Source of the DNA: Mycobacterium sp. E2733
Lineage (GTDB): Bacteria > Actinomycetota > Actinomycetes > Mycobacteriales > Mycobacteriaceae
Reading direction: 5' to 3'
Assembly: GCF_001667585.1 (NCBI RefSeq)
Contig: NZ_LZJZ01000104.1
Span: 62,001 to 126,000 of the forward strand
DNA length: 64,000 nt
Shown in pieces: positions 31,878 to 42,600 of the stretch. A program made the position numbers and the translations under genes. Position 1 is the first letter of the stretch. Each line of letters opens with the position of its first letter. Under the pieces are notes generated by a model. It was not told the origin of the DNA. It did not search any database and was given only the letters and a program-made list of their open reading frames with translations.

Positions 31878-34256
31878 TTAGATCATCTCGTTTTTGGTCA
31901 ACCACCGCATCACCGGCCAGCCGGCGAACACCGGCAGCCAGCAGGTGAGCACCCGATACAGCAGAACCGACGGCAGGCCGATGGCCGCCGGCACCCCGAA
32001 GGCGGCCAGGCCACCGATCAGCGCCGCCTCGACGGCCCCCACGCCGCCGGGCGTCGGCGCGGCGGACGCCAGCGTTCCGCCGACCATGGTGACCACGGTG
32101 ACGGTGACGAACGAAGCACCGCCGCCGAAGGCTTCGACGCTGGTCCACAGCGCCAGCGCCGCACCCAGAGTCGTTCCCGCGCAGCCCAGTACGATGAGCC
32201 CCAGTCGTTGCGGCTCTCGGGCGACCTCGACGAGGTCGGTTGTCACCTCCTTGAGTTTGGGGCGCACGTCGGTGGCCAGCCAGCGTCGCAGCTTGGGCAC
32301 GAACAGAAAGGTGCCGACAATCCCCAGCGCCACGCCCGCGATCAGGTAGAGCACCGTGGCGGTGGGGACGAAGTGGGAAAGGTTCATCGACGCGCCGGCG
32401 ACGGTGCTGAACAGGATCAGCAATACGAGGTGCATGATCACCTGCACGGATTGCTGCAGGGCCACCGCCGTGGTGGCCCGCATGGCGGACAGCCCGCCGC
32501 CCTTTTGCAGGTATCGCGTACTCAGCGCCAGCCCGCCCACCCCGGCCGGCGTGGTGGTCGCGGCAAAGGTGTTGGCCACCTGCGCGATTGACAGCTTCCA
32601 GAAGTTCACCGTCTCGTCGGCGGACGCCCACAGCGCCGCGGCCGCCCCGACGTAGGTGAGCGCCGACACCGCCAGGCCCAGCAGCGCCCACCACCAGTTC
32701 GCGGTTCTGAGTTGGGAGAAGAACGTGGGCGCGGTGCTGATGAACGGGTACGCGACGTAGATCAGCGCCCCGAAGAGCACCAGCTGGATGATCTGGCTGC
32801 GGGTGAACCGGGTGATGGTTTCGGGTTTGATCTGGTCGGCCCCGGTCTGCCGCTTCACCTCCGCGCGGGCGGCCGAGATTACGGCGCCCGCATCCGAGAT
32901 CGACCTGCGAATGGGCCGCGGCACGGCGACTTTCGTCAATCGTCGCGACGCGCCCAGGATGGTGTCCCGATCGAAAGCCTCGATCGCGGCGGCCACCGCG
33001 GATTTGGGGTCATACAGGGCCGAGGTCGTCACCAGCAGCTGGGCGATGTCGGATTGGAGTTGGGCTTCCGTGGCGCCGTATTCGGCGCTGTGGAAGCCGC
33101 CGAAGAGCACGGCGCCGTCGTGGACGGTGATTTCGTTGGCCCGCAGGTCGCCATGCGCGATCTGCTGGTCATTGAGGAACCGCAGCGCCTGCCACACCTT
33201 GTCTACGGGCGTGGACTGTGCGCATCGACCGAGCGGCAGACCATCAGGTGGCTTGTGCGAGTAGAGGATCCAGCCGCGATCGAGGGTGGCGACGGCGATC
33301 GTCGAGGTGTTGGCCAGGTTCACCTCCCCGATGGCGATAGTCATCAGCGCCCGGTGCTCGACGGCGCGGCGCATGGAGGTCACCAGGGGCGCGGTCTCGG
33401 TGTCGCGCAGCCGCAGCTTGATCCACAGTTGGCGCAGCGTGCCGCCGCTGCGCTGATGCGGGCCGTACAGCTCGATGACCGCTGTGCGGTCGGGTTCATC
33501 GCATCCGGCCGAAAGGACGAGCGGACCGCGACCGGCGGGCCGGACCACGGTGAGCCGCGAGACGACGAATCCGCGCCTGGCCATCGCGCGCACGGCCGCC
33601 TCCAGGGGCACCTCGAGCGCGGGGGTGCCGACCACGAGGACCACCAGCGAGCCGACGAGCCAGCCGACCGCCAGGCCCACCAGCGCGCGGGCCGGCACGA
33701 TCGCGCTGACCACCAGGTGGATCGGCACGAAGGCCAGCAGCAGCGCCCACCACCAATGCCGCCAGCGCGCGGGCAGCCACGGACCCGAGACGGTCAGCAC
33801 CGCCGCCAGCATCCCGATCCAGCGGGGGTCGTCGAGGAACTGCCCCAACACGGTCTGCAGGTGTTCGGAGAGGTCGAAGTGCCAGCGGGGCGCCGAAAAC
33901 CCGTTGCCGCCCACCGACAACGGCAGCGCCGCGAGCAGCGCGGCGGCCGCATACGCCCCGAGCAGTTTCCATTGCCGGCCGACGATCAGGCCGATCAAGA
34001 TCATGAACGGCAGGGCCAGGATCGCCAAGCCGTACGCGAGGTACACGAGATCGGACTGTCGGGGGGAGAGCACGCCGACGATCTGCGAGATGGACTTTTC
34101 CAGCGCGTCCCACTGCGGCCGGGTGATCAGCGAACTGGTGATCACCATCGCGAGGAAGGTGGCGCTCGCGGCCAGCCGCAGAATGTCGTTGGTGCGCCGG
34201 GTCAACGGCTGCAGCAAGCTGCCGGAAACGCTGACCTCGCGCCCGTCGACTCGCAT
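31878..34256 (-). CDS. Integral membrane protein: pseudokinase fused to flippase-like domain
   Basis: A 792-residue protein (Rv0585c-like). The N-terminal ~220 residues hold six helices. A middle soluble segment (~230–450) resembles a RIO/Kdo-type kinase with HGDLRANEITVHDGAVLFGGF, where the usual HxDxxxxN survives only as HGDLRANE and DFG as FGG, suggesting a pseudokinase. From ~500 a second membrane domain matches the LPG-synthase/UPF0104 flippase-like family (LSTRYLQKGGG, PTPGGVGAVEAALIGGL). Function unknown; a role moving or extending glycolipids is inferred. Converges on the GH92 gene with a 17-base gap. Confidence 0.82.
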   Translation of the reverse strand: MRVDGREVSVSGSLLQPLTRRTNDILRLAASATFLAMVITSSLITRPQWDALEKSISQIVGVLSPRQSDLVYLAYGLAILALPFMILIGLIVGRQWKLLGAYAAAALLAALPLSVGGNGFSAPRWHFDLSEHLQTVLGQFLDDPRWIGMLAAVLTVSGPWLPARWRHWWWALLLAFVPIHLVVSAIVPARALVGLAVGWLVGSLVVLVVGTPALEVPLEAAVRAMARRGFVVSRLTVVRPAGRGPLVLSAGCDEPDRTAVIELYGPHQRSGGTLRQLWIKLRLRDTETAPLVTSMRRAVEHRALMTIAIGEVNLANTSTIAVATLDRGWILYSHKPPDGLPLGRCAQSTPVDKVWQALRFLNDQQIAHGDLRANEITVHDGAVLFGGFHSAEYGATEAQLQSDIAQLLVTTSALYDPKSAVAAAIEAFDRDTILGASRRLTKVAVPRPIRRSISDAGAVISAARAEVKRQTGADQIKPETITRFTRSQIIQLVLFGALIYVAYPFISTAPTFFSQLRTANWWWALLGLAVSALTYVGAAAALWASADETVNFWKLSIAQVANTFAATTTPAGVGGLALSTRYLQKGGGLSAMRATTAVALQQSVQVIMHLVLLILFSTVAGASMNLSHFVPTATVLYLIAGVALGIVGTFLFVPKLRRWLATDVRPKLKEVTTDLVEVAREPQRLGLIVLGCAGTTLGAALALWTSVEAFGGGASFVTVTVVTMVGGTLASAAPTPGGVGAVEAALIGGLAAFGVPAAIGLPSVLLYRVLTCWLPVFAGWPVMRWLTKNEMI

Positions 34257-34414
34257 GTTGTAACGATCCTTCGGATCCGTTCGGCGCCGCTGGTCAATCT
34301 GCTCGGCGGCTCGCCGACAACTTAACGCCCATATCCGCTTGCGCGACAGCTCCCACCCACGTGGCGCGCGTAGGGTCGTGTAGGTAGGTGAGCTAGCGAA
34401 TCGGAGGGCGGAGC

Positions 34415-35362
34415 GTGGGGAGAACGGACAACGACAGCTGGGAGATCACCGAGAGCGTCGGGGCGACGGCGCTGGGCGTGGCGTCCGCCCGCGCGGCCGA
34501 GACGCGAAGCGAGAATCCCCTGATCCGGGATCCCTTCGCGCAGGTCTTTCTCGACGCCGCAGGCGACGGCGTGTGGAACTGGCACTCGGCACCGCAGCTA
34601 CCGGACGAACTCGTCGAGGCCGAACCCGAACTGCCGCTGCAGATGCAGGCGATGGTCGGCTACATGGCCTCGCGGACAGCGTTTTTCGACGAGTTCTTCC
34701 TCGCCGCGACGCGGGCCGGCATCCGACAGGCGGTGATCCTGGCCGCGGGCCTGGACGCGCGGGCGTGGCGGCTGTCCTGGCCGGATGGCACGACGGTCTA
34801 CGAGTTGGACCAGCCCCGCGTGCTGGACTTCAAATTGTCGACGCTGGCCGAACACGGGGCCCAGCCCGCGTGCCACCGGATCGCCGTCCCGGTCGACCTT
34901 CGCCACGACTGGCCGGCGGCGTTGCGGCGGGCCGGGTTCGACCCCTCTGCGCCGAGCGTGTGGTCGGCTGAGGGGCTGATGCCCTACTTGCCGGCCGCCG
35001 CCCAGGAGTTGCTGTTCGACCGCGTGCACGGGCTGACCGCCCCCGGCAGCCGGGTAGCCGTGGAAGCGCTGGGGCCGAAGTTCCTCGACCCGGAGTTCCG
35101 CGCGAAGCGCCGCGCCCGGATGGACCGGGTCCGCGCGCTGATGGCGCGGGTGGACCCGGACCGCGAGGTGCCGAGGACCGACGAGCTGTGGTACTTCGAG
35201 GAGCGCGAGGACGTCGGTGACTGGTTTCGTCGCCACGGCTGGAGCGTGACTGTCACCCCGTCCGACAAGCTGATGGCCGGCTACGACCGCGCGGCGCCCA
35301 ATGAGGTCGAGGATGCCGTGCCGGGAAACCTGTTCGTGTCGGCCGAGCGGGCGGCCGACTAG
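34415..35362 (+). CDS. SAM-dependent methyltransferase, TIGR00027 family
   Basis: A 315-residue protein of the LCM/PPM-type methyltransferases expanded in mycobacteria. Signatures are ETRSENPLIRDPFA (residues ~31–44), the SAM-binding VILAAGLDARAWRL and ELDQPRVLDFK. The GTG start has a strong GGAGGG site upstream. O-methylation of a carboxylate is the usual chemistry; the substrate is unknown. Four-base overlap with the convergent gene. Confidence 0.87.
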   Translation: MGRTDNDSWEITESVGATALGVASARAAETRSENPLIRDPFAQVFLDAAGDGVWNWHSAPQLPDELVEAEPELPLQMQAMVGYMASRTAFFDEFFLAATRAGIRQAVILAAGLDARAWRLSWPDGTTVYELDQPRVLDFKLSTLAEHGAQPACHRIAVPVDLRHDWPAALRRAGFDPSAPSVWSAEGLMPYLPAAAQELLFDRVHGLTAPGSRVAVEALGPKFLDPEFRAKRRARMDRVRALMARVDPDREVPRTDELWYFEEREDVGDWFRRHGWSVTVTPSDKLMAGYDRAAPNEVEDAVPGNLFVSAERAAD

Positions 35363-36081
35363 CGGCCGTCCGCCTCCGAGTCCTCGCGACGGCCGGCGCG
35401 CCAATGCCGGTATCCGCGCCGCGCGGCGAACGCGCCGACGATGGCGGTGACGCACCAGACCGCGATCGCCGCGTACGCCAACGGCGACGACCGGTTCCCG
35501 ATTGAGGCGCCCAGCGCGGTGTAGACGAACGCTCGCGGGACCGACCCGACGAACGCGCCAACGGCCATCTGCCACAAGGGAACTCCGAACGCGCCAAACG
35601 CATAGGAAGCGAGCGCATCGGAGATGCCCGGGACGAAGCGCTGACCGACGACCGCCCACAGCCCGCGGCGTTCGATCAAGGCATCCATGCGGTCGGTCCG
35701 TTTCGGACCCAGCAGCGCACGCGCGCTGTCCCGGCCGGCCCGGCGGCCGATGAGGCTCGCGACGACCGCGGTACCCACGGTCGCGCCCAGCGTCACGAAG
35801 ACACCGAGCACCGGACCGAACAGCAGGCCGCTGGCCGCGGCCAGAATCGAGCCTGGCACGAACAACGCGCCCAGGAAGGCGGACACGGCGACGTAGGTCG
35901 CCGGCGCTGCCGGACCCGTCGCCGATACGACGCGCCGCACCTCCTCGACGTTGATGACGCGCGCGACGGCCACCAGATAGAACAGCACCAGAAGGAATAT
36001 GACGAACACGGCGAGCCGCACGATGTGTGTTCGTCGGGAAGTGGGTCCGGATTCCGGCGCGGAATCGTCGCTGTCGTCCAT
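35359..36081 (-). CDS. TVP38/TMEM64 (VTT-domain) membrane protein
   Basis: A 240-residue membrane protein of the SNARE-associated/VTT family (LGALFVPGSILAAASGLLFGP…GTAVVASLIGRRAGRD, RFVPGISDALASYAFG). Relatives move or scramble lipids such as undecaprenyl phosphate; the particular lipid here is unknown. Its orthologue in M. tuberculosis is probably near galK–recD (I recall Rv0625c). Confidence 0.82.
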   Translation of the reverse strand: MDDSDDSAPESGPTSRRTHIVRLAVFVIFLLVLFYLVAVARVINVEEVRRVVSATGPAAPATYVAVSAFLGALFVPGSILAAASGLLFGPVLGVFVTLGATVGTAVVASLIGRRAGRDSARALLGPKRTDRMDALIERRGLWAVVGQRFVPGISDALASYAFGAFGVPLWQMAVGAFVGSVPRAFVYTALGASIGNRSSPLAYAAIAVWCVTAIVGAFAARRGYRHWRAGRREDSEADGR

Positions 36082-36213
36082 GCTGTCCGCGATTCTCCCG
36101 CACCGGCCCGGTTCGGCCCACTCGGCATCGGCGGAAAGGCGTCACGGCGCACGTGCGGCCGCCGTAGAGTGCTACCCATCAGGGAATTGCATACCTGTGA
36201 GAGGCCTTCCTCG

Positions 36214-37332
36214 ATGTCCGAGCACCCTGAGCCACCGCGGGGCAAGCGGATTGTCGTCTGCCTCGACGGCACCGCCAACCAGATCGGGGCCGGGAATCTC
36301 ACCAATGTCGCCAAGCTGTTCGAGATGTTGGAGAAGGACGATCCGGCCGGCCAGCTCGCCTACTATGACCCCGGTGTCGGCACGCTGGCGCCGGCATCGG
36401 CGCATTCTTGGTTGTCCCGCACCAAGGACTTACTGTTCGAGCAGGCGTTCGGCGCGGGGCTGAAAGGCAATGTAGCCCAAGCCTACCGCTACGTGATGCA
36501 GCATTGGCGTCCGGGCGATGCGCTCTATATCTTCGGATTCAGCCGCGGCGCCTACACCGCGCGTGCGTTGGCCGGCATGCTGCTGCGGCCGGGATTGATG
36601 CGGCCCGGCTCGGAGAACCTGCTGCCGTATGCGGTCGAAAAGTACGCCATCAATCGGTATTTCACTGAGGACGAGTACGCCCACTGGGCCGAGTTCGCCC
36701 GCGCGTTCTGCTGGCGTACCGAGGGCGAGCCGCTGTTTTCGACTGTGCGGCAAAACAGCCCGAATCAGGTGTGGCACCACGCGGTGCCGGTGGCGTATCT
36801 CGGCTTGTGGGACACCGTGAAGGCGGCCGGCTTCCTGCGGTTCGGTAACCTGCGGTGGCCCTACACTCGCTCGCTGCCCAATGTGGCGCGCATTCGCCAC
36901 GCCGTCTCGATCGACGAACGTCGCCGCCCCTACCGGGAGTACCTCGTCGAGCGCCATCCGCAGGGGCTTTCCGAACGCTGGTTCGCCGGCGTGCACGCCG
37001 ATGTCGGCGGTACGTTCATGCCCGATCACCGGCTTGCCACGATCGCGTTGAAGTGGGTCACCGACGGGATCGTCGGTGAACTGGCGATCAACGCGGCGGC
37101 CTACCGGCAGCAGTGCACGGTGACCGAAGACTTCGCGGACGCGCCGATCCACAATAACGGCAAACTCTGGTACCTGGTCGGCCGTCGGCGCCGGCCGATG
37201 GGGCCCGACGGGCTGGTGCATCCGAGCGTGCTCGTGCGCCGACGTGACAACCCGGGCTACCTGACGAATCTGACCGACGAAGCGCAGCGGCTCAGCGCCG
37301 AACCGACCGACTGGACGTCCCCCGCGTTGTGA
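36214..37332 (+). CDS. DUF2235 alpha/beta hydrolase
   Basis: A 372-residue protein from the ATG at 36214. It opens with IVVCLDGTANQIGAG, followed by YDPGVGT, the nucleophile elbow IFGFSRGAYTAR (GxSxG), Asp in LGLWDTVKAAG and His in AGVHADVGGT. This is the DUF2235 family, whose members include type VI phospholipase effectors. No signal peptide or secretion genes are present. The next gene, a PLD-like protein, starts 13 bases after the stop, so they form a pair. Confidence 0.85.
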   Translation: MSEHPEPPRGKRIVVCLDGTANQIGAGNLTNVAKLFEMLEKDDPAGQLAYYDPGVGTLAPASAHSWLSRTKDLLFEQAFGAGLKGNVAQAYRYVMQHWRPGDALYIFGFSRGAYTARALAGMLLRPGLMRPGSENLLPYAVEKYAINRYFTEDEYAHWAEFARAFCWRTEGEPLFSTVRQNSPNQVWHHAVPVAYLGLWDTVKAAGFLRFGNLRWPYTRSLPNVARIRHAVSIDERRRPYREYLVERHPQGLSERWFAGVHADVGGTFMPDHRLATIALKWVTDGIVGELAINAAAYRQQCTVTEDFADAPIHNNGKLWYLVGRRRRPMGPDGLVHPSVLVRRRDNPGYLTNLTDEAQRLSAEPTDWTSPAL

Positions 37333-37344
37333 AGGAGAAGCGCC

Positions 37345-37905
37345 ATGGCACTCAGTTCGCTGACCACTCTCGACCAATACAAAGCCGCGCCGTTTCCGCC
37401 CGGCTATCCCGACAACACGCGAACGTTCTACAGTCCGGTCGACCGTGTGCACGAGGCGCTGAAGGACTTGTTGACGTCGGCCGACAAGAGCATCGTGGTC
37501 GCGATGTATGGCTACGATGACCCCGAACTGAATTCGGTGCTGCAGTCCTCGCTGAACGACGAAAAGATCTATGTACAAATGAGTCTCGACTCCACCCAAG
37601 CCGCGGGGAAGTCCGAGCGCGCTCTGCTGGCCCCGTGGCTCAACGACAAGACCGGTAACAGCATCGCCATCGGTCACAGTGAGAAATCGGCGATCATGCA
37701 CTTGAAAATGGTGATCATCGACGGCGTCGACGTCATCACCGGCTCGACCAACTGGTCCAGCGGCGGAGAATCCAAGCAGGACAACCAACTCACCGTGATC
37801 CGGGACCCGTACGTGTGCGCGGAAGCCCGCTCACGGATCGACATCATCCACGACGGCATGCTCAAGCAGATGGCGGCGAAGACGCAATCCGGCAGCGCCC
37901 ACTAG
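37345..37905 (+). CDS. Phospholipase D-like protein with a single HKD motif
   Basis: A 186-residue protein with GAAGGAGAAG upstream of its ATG. One HKD motif is present: His119-x-Lys121-x4-Asp126 in MHLKMVIIDG, with GSTNWSSGGESKQDNQL after it. Single-HKD enzymes act as dimers on phosphodiesters (phospholipid or nucleic acid, as in Nuc and BfiI). No signal peptide is seen, so it is likely cytosolic. Coupling to DUF2235 suggests a joint lipid or nucleic-acid target. Its last codon overlaps the convergent recD by four bases. Confidence 0.82.
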   Translation: MALSSLTTLDQYKAAPFPPGYPDNTRTFYSPVDRVHEALKDLLTSADKSIVVAMYGYDDPELNSVLQSSLNDEKIYVQMSLDSTQAAGKSERALLAPWLNDKTGNSIAIGHSEKSAIMHLKMVIIDGVDVITGSTNWSSGGESKQDNQLTVIRDPYVCAEARSRIDIIHDGMLKQMAAKTQSGSAH

Positions 37906-39629
37906 GCGACGCCGCGCCCACCTGACGAGCGCAGCCGCTGCGCCAGTCCGGTCGCCCGCACGGCGCGACGCTCGATGGCCGCGCGCACCGAAGCCTCGCA
38001 ACCCGCCACCCGGACCTTGCCCTTCGCCCGCGTCACGGCCGTGTAGAACAATTCGCGGGTCAGCAGCCGCGAATCCTCGGGCGGCATCAGCACCGTCACC
38101 TCGTCGGCCTGGCTGCCCTGGCTCTTGTGGATCGTCATGGCGTGCATGGTTTCGACGTCGGTGAGCCGGCTGGTCGCGAAGTTCAGGGTCCCGGTGGCGC
38201 CGGCAATGACGGCCCGCAGCCCGTCGCTGCCGACCACGACCACCCCGGTGTCGCCGTTGTAAACCTTGAGCCCATAGTCGTTGGCGGTCACCAAGACTGG
38301 CCGACCGGCGTACCACGCCGAAGATGGCGGCTGACCCGTCTCCTCCGAGAGCCAGCGCTGCACCTGCCGGTTCCAGTGCGACACCCCGTACGGCCCGTGC
38401 CGGTGCGCGCACAACAGCCGGTGCTCGTCGAGCGTCGCCAACGCCACCCCGGTCGCGCCGAGCACCGCGGCCTCCCGCACGCGCAGCGCGTGCGGAACCA
38501 GGACCGCGCGCAGGCGGTCGGTCGACCCGTCGGCGTCGAGCCACTCGACGTGGTCGCCGCCGGCCCGCAGCAACCCCATCACACGGTCGGCGTCGCCGAT
38601 CCGGATCGCTTCGGCCAGCGCACCGATCGACTCGCCGAATCGATGCGGTGTGCGCAGCGCCGCGACCCGCACGTCGTCGCGGACAGAGAGCCCGTCCACC
38701 AGGTCGGCCAGCACCGCACCGGCTTCCACCGAGGCAAGCTGATCGGGGTCGCCCACCAGGATCAGCCGCGTATCGGGCCGCACCGCCTCCAGCAGGCGGG
38801 CCATCATCGTCAACGACACCATCGACGTCTCGTCGACGACGATGACATCGTGCGGCAGCCGGTTGGCACGATTGTGCTTGAACCGCACCGACGTATCCGG
38901 CCGCGAACCCAACAGCCGATGCAGCGTCGTGGCCGGCAAGCCCACCAGCCGCGCCCGATCCGCCGCGTCCAGCCTCTGCACCTCGGCGGCCACCGCCTCG
39001 GCGAGCCGCGCCGCCGCCTTGCCGGTCGGCGCGGCCAGCGCGATCCGGGGCCGCGGGAGACCGCCAAGCTCGGCCTGCCCGGCCAGCAGGGCCAGGAGCC
39101 GCGCCACCGTGGTGGTCTTGCCGGTGCCCGGTCCGCCCGTCAGCACCGTAACCGCCTGCGAGACCGCGATTTCGGCGGCCGCACGTTGCTCGTCATATCC
39201 GGGTGGGAAGAGCCGCTCGAGGGCGGGCACATCGCCCCTTGCCCGGGGAACGGAGAGCGCGAGCAGGTCGTCGCACACCTGCTCCTCCTCGAGCCAGTAC
39301 CGGTCCAGGTACACCAGCCCCCCGAACATCCGCAGCACCGGCGGCGAGCCGAGCAGCGGACTGGCCCGCACGGCGGCCACCCACTCGTCGGCGTCGGGCC
39401 AGTGCAGCCCCGCGTCGCCGACCTGCGCGGCCACGGCGTGGAGGTCGACGCACACCGAACCGCCCCGCAGCGCGCGCACCACCAGCGCGACCGCCAGCGC
39501 CACCCGCTCGTCGGACTCGCCCGCGAGCGCCGTAAGACGCTGCGCCACATGGACATCGGCGGCCTCGAACACGCCGGCCCCGGTGTAGGTCCGGAGCAAG
39601 CCCTCGGCGGCCATCGCCTCCAACGTCAC
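37902..39629 (-). CDS. recD: Exonuclease V alpha subunit
   Basis: A 575-residue RecD, the 5'–3' helicase of RecBCD. It has Walker A GGPGTGKTTTVARLLALL near residue 180, Walker B VIVVDETSMV, and C-terminal helicase motifs (AMTIHKSQGSQADEV, ELFYTAVTRAK). The GTG at 39629 overlaps the recB stop (GTGA), giving the order recC–recB–recD. Length equals that remembered for M. tuberculosis RecD. Confidence 0.95.
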   Translation of the reverse strand: MTLEAMAAEGLLRTYTGAGVFEAADVHVAQRLTALAGESDERVALAVALVVRALRGGSVCVDLHAVAAQVGDAGLHWPDADEWVAAVRASPLLGSPPVLRMFGGLVYLDRYWLEEEQVCDDLLALSVPRARGDVPALERLFPPGYDEQRAAAEIAVSQAVTVLTGGPGTGKTTTVARLLALLAGQAELGGLPRPRIALAAPTGKAAARLAEAVAAEVQRLDAADRARLVGLPATTLHRLLGSRPDTSVRFKHNRANRLPHDVIVVDETSMVSLTMMARLLEAVRPDTRLILVGDPDQLASVEAGAVLADLVDGLSVRDDVRVAALRTPHRFGESIGALAEAIRIGDADRVMGLLRAGGDHVEWLDADGSTDRLRAVLVPHALRVREAAVLGATGVALATLDEHRLLCAHRHGPYGVSHWNRQVQRWLSEETGQPPSSAWYAGRPVLVTANDYGLKVYNGDTGVVVVGSDGLRAVIAGATGTLNFATSRLTDVETMHAMTIHKSQGSQADEVTVLMPPEDSRLLTRELFYTAVTRAKGKVRVAGCEASVRAAIERRAVRATGLAQRLRSSGGRGVA

Positions 39630-42600
39630 GCGGCAGCCCTCCCGTCGAGCAGGTCCGACAGCTCGGCTACCAATGACGGCGGCGGCCGCCAGCTGAACAC
39701 CCCCGACGGGTGTCCGTCGACCACGGGCGTGCCCGCGCCGCACATCCCGCGCACGAACAGATAGAGGATGCCGCCAAGGTGTCGGGCCGGATCGTAGTCC
39801 GGCAGCCGCCACCGCAGGAACCGGTGCAGCACAACGCTGTACAGCAGCGCCTGCAGCGGATAATCGGAGTGCAGCATCGCCTCGGCCAGCCGGGGCCGGT
39901 CGTAATCGGCGGACGTCAGCGGCCGGTCCGGATCGCCGAGCCAGTTGGTCTTGTAGTCGACCACCAGATAACGGTGCGTCGCGCCGTCGGGCACCCGCAA
40001 CACGGCGTCGACGGAGCCGGTGAGGTAGCCGCGCAGCGGTTGGTCACCGAGGGGGCGGCTGATCAACCGATCGGCATACGACGCCAGCGCGTCGTCGGCC
40101 GGCAGGTGCGCGCGCAGCAGCGCCCCCATATCCGCCAGCCGGATCTCGGGCGCGGCCGAGCGCAGATCGCCGCCGGCCAGCGGGAACTCGAAGTCCAACT
40201 CGCGCAACCGATCCCGCAGTCCCATCCGGCGCAGGGTCACGTCGCCGACCAACGGACCCAACGGTGTATCGTGCATCGGCACCATGGCCGACGCCAGCAC
40301 GTCCGGGGCCACGTCGACCGGCCACCACACCGAGTGGCCGCGGATGTTCGACTCCAGCTCGGCGGCCAGATCAGCGGCCAACGGGTCGGTCGTCTCCAGC
40401 ACGGCGTGCACCAGCGTTCCGAACTTGGCGCCCACCGGCAGGTCGGCCATCGGCGACGGCACTTCCGGCCCGGATGCGCCCTGGGCCAACGGAATATCAC
40501 CGGCTTCGTCGTCCAGTTCGGTGACCTCCGGCTCGCTGCTCACCCCTACGGACCCGAACGTTTCAGTCACCCGGATCAGACCGGAGTACGAGGTGCGCCG
40601 CCACCCCGTGTCGATGCCGCGATGAAAGTGGCGGCTGTCCAGGTCGGGCGGCACCGGCTCGGGCGGCACGGACGGCGCCGCGGCCACCACCGACCGCTCG
40701 ATCACCGGACCGCCCGCCGCCTCCCACTCGCGCAATCGGGCCATCGCGTCGTCGTCGGAGATCTTCGCCGGTTCGCATCGGTCGGGGACGAAGGCCTCTC
40801 CCGGTCGGCGGCCACGCAGCAGCCGGGACAGTCCGCCGTTGGGCTCGTCGAACGCCGGTGACCACCACGCCACGACCTGCGCTTGGGCGCGGGTCAGCGC
40901 GACATAGGTCAGCCGGCTGTCGTCGCTGGCGTCCTCCTTGCGGCCCAGCTTCTCGACGGCCTTGAAGTCCGGACTCTCCTTGCCGCCGATGTGCAGACAG
41001 CGCACGCCCTCGTCGTGGAACAGCACCACATCGCGGTCCTGGGCATTGCGGTTGAACGCGAACGGCAGATACACGATCGGGTATTGCAGGCCCTTGCTCA
41101 CGAAGACCGTCATGACCTGCACGGCCGCCGCGTCACTGTCCAGCCGCCGGTTGCGTTCCGGCGCGCCGACGCGTTCGTCCCGTTGCCTGCGCAGCCAATC
41201 GCGGAGCGCGGGCAGGCTTGAGCGCTCCCGATGCGCGACCTCCTGCAACAACTGCGCGATGTGCGCCAGGTCGGTCATCTGGCGTTCGCCGCCGTGGGCG
41301 GACAGCACGCGGCCGCCCATGCCCGAAAGCTGTGCGGCCTCGAAGATGGCCGCGACGCCGCGTTCGCGGGCGTGACCGGCCCACTCCCGCAACGTTTCCG
41401 CGACCCGGTCGGTCAGCGCGTCACCGCCGGCCGCCAGCGACTCCGCCGTCTCGCCGAAGAACATCGTCGCCGCCGCGGCACGCACCATGCCGGGCCGGTG
41501 CGGTTGGTCGAACGCCTCCAGGAGGCAGAGCCAGTCTTCGGCGGCATCCGAGGAGAACACGTCGGAGTCGCCGGTGTACACCGCGGGTACGCCCGCGTCA
41601 CACAGCGCCTTGAAGCAGGCGGCGGCGTCCTTGTGCTTCTCCACGATCACGGCGATGTCGCGGGCCTGCAGCGGCCTGCCGGCGAACTTCGCGCCGGCCG
41701 CCAGCAAGGCGCGGACATCGGCGGCCAGGTCGGCGCCGATGTGCGCGCGCAGCTCGTCGATGGGCAGGTTCTGAATCCCGCGGCGTCCCAGGGTTTCTCG
41801 TTGCACCACCCGCAACCGGAACGGGTCATTGTGCGGGGCGCCGGAGAGCCGGTGACCCCGGTGGTAGGCGTCGACGTCGTCCACCACGATCGCGGGGTCG
41901 CCGAGTTGAGCGCCACGCAGCACCACTTGCAGGCGGTCGATGAGCGCCGCATCGCTGCGCCAGTTGACGGCCAGCGTCTTCTTCTCACCGGCCGTCTTCG
42001 CCGCCCGCAGATACGTCACGATGTCGCCGCCGCGAAACGCGTAGATGGCTTGCTTGGGATCACCGATGAGGATCACGGTCGAACGCCCGCTGAACGCGCG
42101 GTCGATCACCTGCCATTGCACCGGGTCGGTGTCCTGGAACTCGTCGACCATGACGATCGGCCAGCGGTGATGCATGCGCACCCGCGCGGGGGAGTCGTCG
42201 GTCGCCAGCGCATCGGCGAGCCGGCTCAGCAGGTCGTCGTAGTCGAGGACGCCCATGCGCCGCTTGCGCGTATCGAGTTCCGCGAGAACGTCTTTCGCGA
42301 ACGTTACGCAGACGGCGGCCCGCGAACCGGGCTCGGGGTCGAGCGGCCGCAGCTGCGTCGAGGGATTCCTGACGACCTCGCGCGCAAGGCGCAGCGCCTC
42401 ACGGTAGCCCAGCGCCGGATCTTCGCGCTCTTGCCCGAAGTGCGCAAGGTAGAGGTCGTCGACGATCTGGACGATCAGATCGTCGAGGCTCTCCAGCAGC
42501 GTGACGTTCGCGGCGGTGTCGCCGGCCACGCCGAGCGACTTCAACACCAGCTGGCAGAACTGGTGCGTGGTGGCGATCGTCGCCGCATCGAAGCGGGCCA

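Noticed and set aside
32712..34325. 537-residue plus-strand frame
   Set aside because: Antisense of the flippase-like gene, Asp/Arg/Gly/Gln-rich shadow.
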